From an uncultured Oscillibacter sp. (GTDB lineage: Bacteria; Bacillota_A; Clostridia; Oscillospirales; Oscillospiraceae), in contig CABQCB010000089.1 in NCBI GenBank assembly GCA_902462475.1, forward strand, positions 1-7,059: DNA of 7,059 bases, in the 5' to 3' direction. Positions 1 to 4,935 of the stretch are shown piece after piece; the first letter of the stretch is position 1; every line of letters begins with the position of its first letter. The translations under genes and the position numbers were made by a program. Under the pieces are notes generated by a model. The model made no database searches. It had not been told where the DNA came from and saw only the letters and a list, made by a program, of their open reading frames with translations.

Positions 1-664
1 CTGGGACACCAAGCGGGGCCTGCCCCGTACTGCCGGCCACAAGGCGGGCGCGGAGACGTTCCGCCGCATCGCCACCTACTGCAAAAACCTGGGCGTACAG
101 TACCTGACGGTGTATGCCTTCTCCACGGAGAACTGGAAGCGCTCGGAGAGCGAGGTCTCCGCCATCATGCTGCTTTTGAAGAAGTATCTTCTGGAGGCAG
201 TGGACACCATGGAGCGGGACCACATCCGGCTGCACTTTTTCGGAGACATGACCCCCATTTCTCCGGAGCTGCGGGCCCTGGCCCACGAGACGGATGAAAT
301 CACGGAACACCTCTCCAAGGATGATTTCCAGGCCAATGTCTGCCTCAACTACGGCGGCCGGGACGAGATCTTGCGTGCGGTGCGCCGCTTTGCGGCGGAC
401 TGCGCAGAGGGGAAGAAGCGGCCCGAAGAACTGAATGAGGCCATGTTCTCCGACTACCTGGACTCTGCCGGGATCCCGGATCCGGAGCTCATCATCCGGC
501 CCAGCGGAGAGCTGCGGCTTTCCAACTTCCTCTTGTGGCAGTGCGCCTACTCGGAGTTTTACTACACAGATACCCTCTGGCCCGACTTCGACGAGGCGGA
601 GCTGGACCGTGCCATCGATGCATACCGCAAAAGAGACCGCCGTTTCGGTGGTGTAAAGAAATAA
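1..664 (+). CDS. uppS: Undecaprenyl diphosphate synthase (cis-prenyltransferase), 3' part
   Basis: Adds IPP units in cis to farnesyl diphosphate to make the C55 undecaprenyl diphosphate that carries peptidoglycan and other wall precursors; acts at the cytoplasmic face of the membrane. The open frame runs from base 2 (base 1 ends the previous codon) to a TAA at 662-664, giving 220 residues. Family blocks seen, numbered from the first visible residue (W1): GHKAG at 12-16, YAFSTENWKR at 38-47, FFGD at 79-82, the diphosphate-binding RPSGELRLSNF at 166-176, and AYSEF with the likely Mg-ligand Glu at 185. The reading frame is intact. Roughly 25-30 N-terminal residues are missing because the window starts inside the gene; these would hold the MDGNGR motif with the catalytic Asp. 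The residue after the conserved Trp is Asp, where Ala is usual. GTG at 110 is an internal codon, not the start. Only 26 bases separate it from cdsA, so co-transcription is likely. Confidence 0.96.
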   Translation, partial: WDTKRGLPRTAGHKAGAETFRRIATYCKNLGVQYLTVYAFSTENWKRSESEVSAIMLLLKKYLLEAVDTMERDHIRLHFFGDMTPISPELRALAHETDEITEHLSKDDFQANVCLNYGGRDEILRAVRRFAADCAEGKKRPEELNEAMFSDYLDSAGIPDPELIIRPSGELRLSNFLLWQCAYSEFYYTDTLWPDFDEAELDRAIDAYRKRDRRFGGVKK

Positions 665-690
665 TACCTTACAGTTAAAGGGCTGATCTT

Positions 691-1542
691 ATGTTCAAAC
701 GCGTGATGGTTGCCGTGGTCGGCATCCCGTTTTTGATTTTGGTGCTGGGTGTGGCGCCCGAATGGGCGACCATGGTCCTGGTGTGCGGCATGTGCGGCGT
801 AGGTGCCTGGGAGCTGATGCACGCGGTGGCCGGGGAGGCGGGGAAGCCTCTGACGGTGTTGGCGGTGCTCTCGGCGGTACTGGTGCCCGTGTGCGTGTAC
901 ATGGAGTTGTCCATCCGATACGCCAGGCTGACCGCGCTGCCGGTGCTGCCTTTGACGGCGCTGCTGGGCACGCTGCTGGTGCTGGCGCTGTTCGTAGTGT
1001 CCATCTGCCGCTACGGCAGCGCACGGCCCGTCCCCTTTGCCGCCGTCACCGCTGCGCTTTTTGCGGGACTGGTGTTCCCGCTGATGCTCAGCTGCCTGCT
1101 GCGGCTCCGGATGATGCCGTACACGGGAATGCTGCTGGTGTTCTTTCCCCTGTGCATCTCCTTCGGGTCCGATACCTTCGCCTTCTTTGCCGGATTGCTG
1201 TTCGGCAAGCACAAGCTGACCCCCGTCAGTCCCAAGAAGACCGTGGAGGGTGCTGTGGGCGGTCTGGTAGGCGGCGTCATCGGTACGGCACTGATGATGG
1301 CGGTAGGCTCCTATGTCCTTGCGGACGCCTTCTGGAACTTTGAGCTCCTGGCGCTGTTCGGCCTGGTGGGCAGCGCCATCAGCCAGATCGGCGACCTGAG
1401 CTTTTCCGTCATCAAGCGGGAGTTCGGCGTCAAGGACTACGGCAATCTCCTGCCGGGCCACGGCGGCGTGCTGGACCGGTTCGACTCCGTGACCTTCGTG
1501 GCGCCTTTCGTATGGCTGGTCCTGAACATGGGCATATACTGA
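691..1542 (+). CDS. cdsA: Phosphatidate cytidylyltransferase (CDP-diglyceride synthase)
   Basis: Converts phosphatidic acid and CTP to CDP-diacylglycerol and pyrophosphate, the branch-point precursor of bacterial phospholipids. The 283-residue protein is almost entirely hydrophobic, with several predicted membrane segments (for example about 5-21, 55-70, 84-105, 115-137, 145-170 and 188-210). It is a normal length for the family. The C-terminal CDS signature is complete: S239-x-x-K-R, then K248-D, then GHGGVLDRFD at 256-265. The earlier conserved blocks S160-D-T and SPKKTVEG (180-187) are also present. The ATG at 691 is chosen because AAAGGG at 677-682 sits 8 bases upstream and the protein then begins with a short positive patch (MFKR) before the first membrane segment. 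It lies 26 bases after uppS and 60 bases before dxr, the longest gap in the cluster. The identification is firm; the membrane segment limits are judged by eye. Confidence 0.97.
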   Translation: MFKRVMVAVVGIPFLILVLGVAPEWATMVLVCGMCGVGAWELMHAVAGEAGKPLTVLAVLSAVLVPVCVYMELSIRYARLTALPVLPLTALLGTLLVLALFVVSICRYGSARPVPFAAVTAALFAGLVFPLMLSCLLRLRMMPYTGMLLVFFPLCISFGSDTFAFFAGLLFGKHKLTPVSPKKTVEGAVGGLVGGVIGTALMMAVGSYVLADAFWNFELLALFGLVGSAISQIGDLSFSVIKREFGVKDYGNLLPGHGGVLDRFDSVTFVAPFVWLVLNMGIY

Positions 1543-1602
1543 TCTGGACGCTATCTTGTAGCTTTTAGGATTGTTTTCAGCTTTTTGGAATAGGATAGGA
1601 TT
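1543..1602 (+). other. AT-rich intergenic gap before dxr, with ribosome binding site
   Basis: This 60-base gap is much richer in A and T than the genes on either side and carries runs of T. A short direct repeat, AGCTTTT, occurs at 1560-1566 and 1579-1585, 19 bases apart. Near the 3' end AGGATAGGA (1592-1600) provides the dxr Shine-Dalgarno site; its first AGGA leaves a 7-base spacer to the ATG. I could not place a convincing -35/-10 pair: TTGTAG and TTGTTT are present but no TATAAT-like hexamer lies about 17 bases downstream of either. I saw no stem followed by a T run that would make a terminator. It may be only an AT-rich leader inside the operon. Confidence 0.5.
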
Positions 1603-2751
1603 ATGAGTAAGACGATTTCGATTTTAGGGTCCACCGGCTCCATCGGCCGCCAGACCCTGGATGTGGCAGAGCAGATGGGTCTGCAGGTGGCGGCCCTCAC
1701 CGCCAACGCCAGCGTGGAGCGGATGGAGGAGCAGGTGCGCAAGTTCCGCCCCCGCCTGGCCGTATTGACCGACGAGGCAGCGGCCAGAGACCTGGCTGTG
1801 CGGATTCAGGACACGGATACGAAGGTACTGGGAGGCCACGCCGCCCTGATGGACGCCGCGGTGGTGCCGGAGGCGGATACGGTGGTCACCGCCGTGGTGG
1901 GCATGGTGGGCCTGGAGCCCACACTGGCCGCCATCGGCGAGAAAAAGCGCATCGCCTTGGCCAACAAGGAGACGCTGGTGTGCGCCGGCGAGCTGGTCAT
2001 GGACGCGGCAGACGCTGCCGGTGCGGAGATCGTGCCTGTGGACTCGGAGCACTCCGCTATCTTCCAGTGTGTGCAGGGCTGTGCCGACCGCCGGGAGATC
2101 AAGCGGCTGATCCTGACCTGCTCCGGCGGTCCCTTTTATGGGATGACCTATGAGGAAGTGGGGAAGATGACCCGCGCGGACGCCCTGCGCCATCCCAATT
2201 GGAAGATGGGGCCCAAGATCACGGTGGACTGCGCCACGCTCATGAACAAGGGACTGGAGGTCATTGAGGCCATGCGCCTCTACCGGCTGCCGCTTTCCCA
2301 GGTGGACGTGGTCATCCACCGCCAGTCCATCGTCCACTCTCTGGTGGAGTACCGGGACGGGGCTGTGCTGGCCCAGCTGGGCACGCCGGATATGCGCCTG
2401 CCCATCCGCTACGCCATGACCTACCCCCACCGCGGCGTGAACCCGGCGGAACCACTGGATCTTCTCACCTGTCCTCCTCTGACTTTTGCTCAGCCGGACC
2501 GGGATACGTTCCCCTGCCTGCGTCTGGCAGAGGAGGCGGCCACCGAGGGTGGCACCGCCTGCGCCATTCTCAACGGCGCCAACGAGGAGGCCGTGGGACT
2601 GTTCCTGGCGGACCGGATCGGGTTCCACGACATTGCCCGTCTGGTGGCCAAGGCACGGTCTCAGGTACGGGTGGTGCAAAAGCCCGCTCTTTCCGATATT
2701 CTGGCGGCAGACGCCGCTGCCCGGCAGAGCGTGCTGGACGAAGCTTTTTAA
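1603..2751 (+). CDS. dxr: 1-deoxy-D-xylulose 5-phosphate reductoisomerase
   Basis: Rearranges and reduces DXP to 2-C-methyl-D-erythritol 4-phosphate with NADPH and a divalent metal; it is the first committed step of the MEP isoprenoid pathway and the fosmidomycin target. The protein has 382 residues, slightly short of the E. coli enzyme but normal. It has the NADPH loop GSTGSIG (9-15), NKET (121-124), metal ligands D147 and E149 in VDSEH and E219 in NKGLE, the SGGPF loop with S174, the mobile lid HPNWKMG (197-203) and N215/K216. One expected active-site residue differs: the serine of the usual VDSAT motif (E. coli Ser222, a phosphate ligand) is Cys210. ATG 1603 is supported by AGGATAGGA just upstream and by an in-frame TAG at 1591-1593. 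IspG of the same pathway is two genes downstream, and UppS, a user of the product IPP, is two genes upstream. Confidence 0.98.
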   Translation: MSKTISILGSTGSIGRQTLDVAEQMGLQVAALTANASVERMEEQVRKFRPRLAVLTDEAAARDLAVRIQDTDTKVLGGHAALMDAAVVPEADTVVTAVVGMVGLEPTLAAIGEKKRIALANKETLVCAGELVMDAADAAGAEIVPVDSEHSAIFQCVQGCADRREIKRLILTCSGGPFYGMTYEEVGKMTRADALRHPNWKMGPKITVDCATLMNKGLEVIEAMRLYRLPLSQVDVVIHRQSIVHSLVEYRDGAVLAQLGTPDMRLPIRYAMTYPHRGVNPAEPLDLLTCPPLTFAQPDRDTFPCLRLAEEAATEGGTACAILNGANEEAVGLFLADRIGFHDIARLVAKARSQVRVVQKPALSDILAADAAARQSVLDEAF

Positions 2752-2769
2752 TATGCTAGGAGACAGTGC

Positions 2770-3849
2770 ATGACGATTCTTTATATCCTGGGAGCAATTT
2801 TGATCTTCGGCGTCCTGGTAGCGCTGCATGAGCTGGGCCATTTTGTGGCAGCAAAGCTCTGCGGCGTCCGGGTCAATGAGTTTTCTGTGGGCATGGGGCC
2901 GGTGCTCTGGTGCCAGGACCGCGGCGAGACCCAGTATTCCCTGCGGGCGCTGCCCATCGGCGGCTTCTGCGCCATGGAGGGAGAGGATGAGGACTCCACC
3001 GACGAGCGGGCCCTCAATACCCAGAGTCTCTGGAAGCAGCTGATCATTTTCGCGGCCGGCCCGCTGATGAACCTTCTCACAGGCCTTGTGATCCTGCTAG
3101 GCCTCTATGCGGGCGTGCAGGTCATCCAGATACCGGCCATTGCCGGTGTGGCGCCGGAATTTGCGTCGTACAACGGCGTGACGCTGCAAGAAGGAGACAT
3201 CTTCTGGTCCATCAACGGTGAGCGGGTGTACCTCTATAACGATGTGGACCTGCTGCTGAACCTGAACAAGGGCGAACCGCTGGATCTGGTGGTGGTACGC
3301 GACGGAGAAAAGATCACCTTTGAGAACCTCCAGTGGAACACCTTCACGGGGCTGGAAGGGGAGAGCTACCAGGGTTACGGCATTTACCGGGATCTGACCA
3401 CCACAGAGGAGGCCACCCTGGGAGGCAAGCTGCGCATGGCCTGGCTCAACACCGTGGACTTTGTCCGGGTGGTGCGTCTGAGCCTGCAGATGCTCTTTAC
3501 CGGCGAGGCCGGCGTGGACGATCTCAGCGGCCCGGTGGGCATCGTCTCTTCCATGACGGAAGCGGGCGAGCAGGCCCAGGAGCTGGGCGGCATCAGCGCG
3601 GCGGTGGAGAGCATGTTCTACTTTGCCGCCATGCTGGCGGTGAACCTGGCGGTCATGAATCTGCTTCCCATCCCAGCCCTGGACGGCGGTCATATCCTCT
3701 TTTTGGTGGTGGACGCTGTCTCTATGCTGCTTTTGAGAAAGAAGGTCCCCGCACGATATATGGCGGCGGTCAACACCGCCGGCTTTGTAGTGCTGATGGG
3801 CTTTATGCTGTTTGTGACCTTCCATGACGTATTTCGTCTGGTGGGGTAA
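2770..3849 (+). CDS. rseP: RseP/RasP-type site-2 zinc metalloprotease
   Basis: Intramembrane M50-family protease that makes the second cut in membrane-bound substrates such as anti-sigma factors, signal-peptide remnants or division proteins in related bacteria; the substrates here are unknown. The 359-residue protein has the zinc motif HELGH (20-24) in the first membrane segment and GPLMN (97-101) in the second. A single PDZ-like region covers about 120-190, followed by SGPVGI (253-258). The C-terminal NLLPIPALDGGH (297-308) supplies the third zinc ligand D305, and a last hydrophobic segment lies at about 333-351. It is shorter than the roughly 420-450 residues of the Bacillus and E. coli proteins, mostly between catalytic blocks; all catalytic elements are present. 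ATG 2770 has AGGAGA (2758-2763) 6 bases upstream, and an in-frame TAA at 2749-2751, the dxr stop, excludes an earlier start. No sigma or anti-sigma gene is visible nearby. The gene is called rasP in Bacillus. Confidence 0.96.
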   Translation: MTILYILGAILIFGVLVALHELGHFVAAKLCGVRVNEFSVGMGPVLWCQDRGETQYSLRALPIGGFCAMEGEDEDSTDERALNTQSLWKQLIIFAAGPLMNLLTGLVILLGLYAGVQVIQIPAIAGVAPEFASYNGVTLQEGDIFWSINGERVYLYNDVDLLLNLNKGEPLDLVVVRDGEKITFENLQWNTFTGLEGESYQGYGIYRDLTTTEEATLGGKLRMAWLNTVDFVRVVRLSLQMLFTGEAGVDDLSGPVGIVSSMTEAGEQAQELGGISAAVESMFYFAAMLAVNLAVMNLLPIPALDGGHILFLVVDAVSMLLLRKKVPARYMAAVNTAGFVVLMGFMLFVTFHDVFRLVG

Positions 3850-3851
3850 AG

Positions 3852-3857
3852 AGGAGG
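3852..3857 (+). promoter_or_regulatory. Strong Shine-Dalgarno site deciding the ispG start
   Basis: A perfect AGGAGG lies in the 13-base rseP-ispG gap, 5 bases before the ATG at 3863. An in-frame ATG also exists at 3824, inside the end of rseP, and would add 13 residues (beginning MTYFVWW). That start has no comparable ribosome binding site, and IspG proteins normally begin close to the VMVGNV-type motif, so 3863 is the better choice. Confidence 0.88.
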
Positions 3858-3862
3858 AAGTC

Positions 3863-4900
3863 ATGACTAAAAAACTGATGGTGGGCAATGTGGCCGTGGG
3901 CGGAGGTGCCCCGGTCTCCATCCAGTCCATGTGCAATACAAAGACAGATGATGTGGCGGCTACCGTGGCCCAGATCAAAAAGCTGGAAGCCGCCGGGTGC
4001 GAGATTATCCGGGTGGCCATTCCCGATCAGGCCGCAGCGGAGGCGGTGGACAAGATCAAAGAGCAGATCTCCATCCCCCTCATTGCCGACATCCACTTCA
4101 ACTACAAGTACGCCCTGGAGGTGGCCCAGCGGGGCATCGACGCCATCCGCATCAACCCCGGCAACATCGGCGGGGAGGAAAAGGTGAAGGCGGTGGCGGA
4201 TATCTGCCGCCAAAAGAACATCCCCATCCGCATCGGCGTCAACGGCGGGTCTTTGGAAAAGGAGCTCCGGGCCAAATACGGCGGCGTCACCGCCGAGGCC
4301 CTGGTGGAGAGCGCCATGGGCCATGTGCGCCTTTTGAACAAGTTTGATTTTGACGATATCTGCATCTCCGTCAAGTGCTCCGACGTGCCGCTGACCATGG
4401 CGGCCTACCGGCTTTTGAGCCAGCAGACGGACTACCCGCTGCATCTGGGCGTCACCGAGGCGGGCACGCCCTCCATGGGCATGGTGAAGTCCGCCATGGG
4501 CATCGGCGGCCTTTTGTGCATGGGCATCGGAGATACCATCCGCGTGACCTTGACCGCCGACCCGGTGGAGGAGATCTACGCCGCCAAGAAGATCTTGAAG
4601 GCGGCAGGGCTTCGGAAAGAGGGTGTGAACCTCATCGCCTGCCCCACCTGCGGCCGTACCCGCATCGACCTGATCCCCATCGCTGAGGAAGTGGAGCGCC
4701 GCCTGCTGGACTGCGACAAAAACATCACCGTGGCGGTGATGGGCTGTGCCGTCAACGGGCCCGGTGAGGCCTCAGCGGCAGATATCGGCATTGCCGGCGG
4801 CAAGGGCGAGGGGCTCCTTTTCCGTAAGGGAGAGATCCTTTACAAGGTGCCTCAGGACAAGCTTGTGGATGCGCTGATGGAGGAGATTGCCAAGCTGTGA
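3863..4900 (+). CDS. ispG: 4-hydroxy-3-methylbut-2-en-1-yl diphosphate synthase (IspG/GcpE)
   Basis: Reductively opens methylerythritol 2,4-cyclodiphosphate to HMBPP, the penultimate MEP step, using a [4Fe-4S] cluster and an external electron donor such as ferredoxin or flavodoxin. The 345-residue protein is the short bacterial form: a TIM-barrel domain (about 1-245; landmarks VGNV at 7-10, ADIHFN at 75-80, RINPGNIG at 96-103, LGVTEAG at 195-201) followed by the cluster domain. Cluster ligands are C260 and C263 in CPTCGR and C295 in GCAVNGPGE, with E302 as the expected fourth ligand; the spacing matches E. coli C270, C273, C305 and E312. The protein holds ten cysteines in all, including C24 in QSMCNT, C167 and C172. 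The cluster is oxygen-sensitive in this family, which suits an anaerobic host. It follows rseP by 13 bases and precedes polC by 35 bases. Bacillus carries proS at this place instead, so this order is the clostridial-type arrangement. Confidence 0.97.
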   Translation: MTKKLMVGNVAVGGGAPVSIQSMCNTKTDDVAATVAQIKKLEAAGCEIIRVAIPDQAAAEAVDKIKEQISIPLIADIHFNYKYALEVAQRGIDAIRINPGNIGGEEKVKAVADICRQKNIPIRIGVNGGSLEKELRAKYGGVTAEALVESAMGHVRLLNKFDFDDICISVKCSDVPLTMAAYRLLSQQTDYPLHLGVTEAGTPSMGMVKSAMGIGGLLCMGIGDTIRVTLTADPVEEIYAAKKILKAAGLRKEGVNLIACPTCGRTRIDLIPIAEEVERRLLDCDKNITVAVMGCAVNGPGEASAADIGIAGGKGEGLLFRKGEILYKVPQDKLVDALMEEIAKL

Positions 4901-4924
4901 GCGCATCCCCAGAGAAATTGAAGT

Positions 4925-4931
4925 GAGAGGG
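4925..4931 (+). promoter_or_regulatory. Ribosome binding site of polC
   Basis: GAGAGGG lies 4 bases before the ATG at 4936. An in-frame TGA at 4924-4926 overlaps the start of this site and rules out any earlier polC start. The 35-base ispG-polC gap holds no visible promoter or terminator hairpin, so polC is probably read from the upstream transcript. Confidence 0.65.
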
Positions 4932-4935
4932 AACC

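Noticed and set aside
562..1461. Minus-strand open frame of 299 codons opposite uppS and cdsA
   Set aside because: It spans two well-supported + strand genes and its Gln/His/Arg-rich low-complexity translation is typical of antisense frames in GC-rich coding DNA.
1556..1601. Possible sigma-A promoter before dxr using TTGTAG or TTGTTT as -35
   Set aside because: No TATAAT-like hexamer at 16-18 bases; the nearest candidate, TAGGAT, gives a 14- or 19-base spacer and overlaps the ribosome binding site.
1624..2841. Long minus-strand open frame of 405 codons opposite dxr
   Set aside because: It is the antisense shadow of a firmly identified gene in GC-rich DNA. The translation is rich in His, Gln, Arg and Gly, resembles no family and has no ribosome binding site or gene-like context.
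3824..3862. Upstream in-frame start for ispG, overlapping the end of rseP
   Set aside because: The 13-residue extension (MTYFVWW...) is not like an IspG N-terminus, and the strong AGGAGG at 3852-3857 is correctly placed only for the ATG at 3863.
3097..4020. Minus-strand open frame of 307 codons opposite rseP and the start of ispG
   Set aside because: Crosses two real genes, has no recognisable domain and a His/Gln/Val-rich composition expected from complementary codons.
4901..4935. Possible terminator or promoter between ispG and polC
   Set aside because: No stem-loop with a T run and no -35/-10 pair could be seen in these 35 bases.
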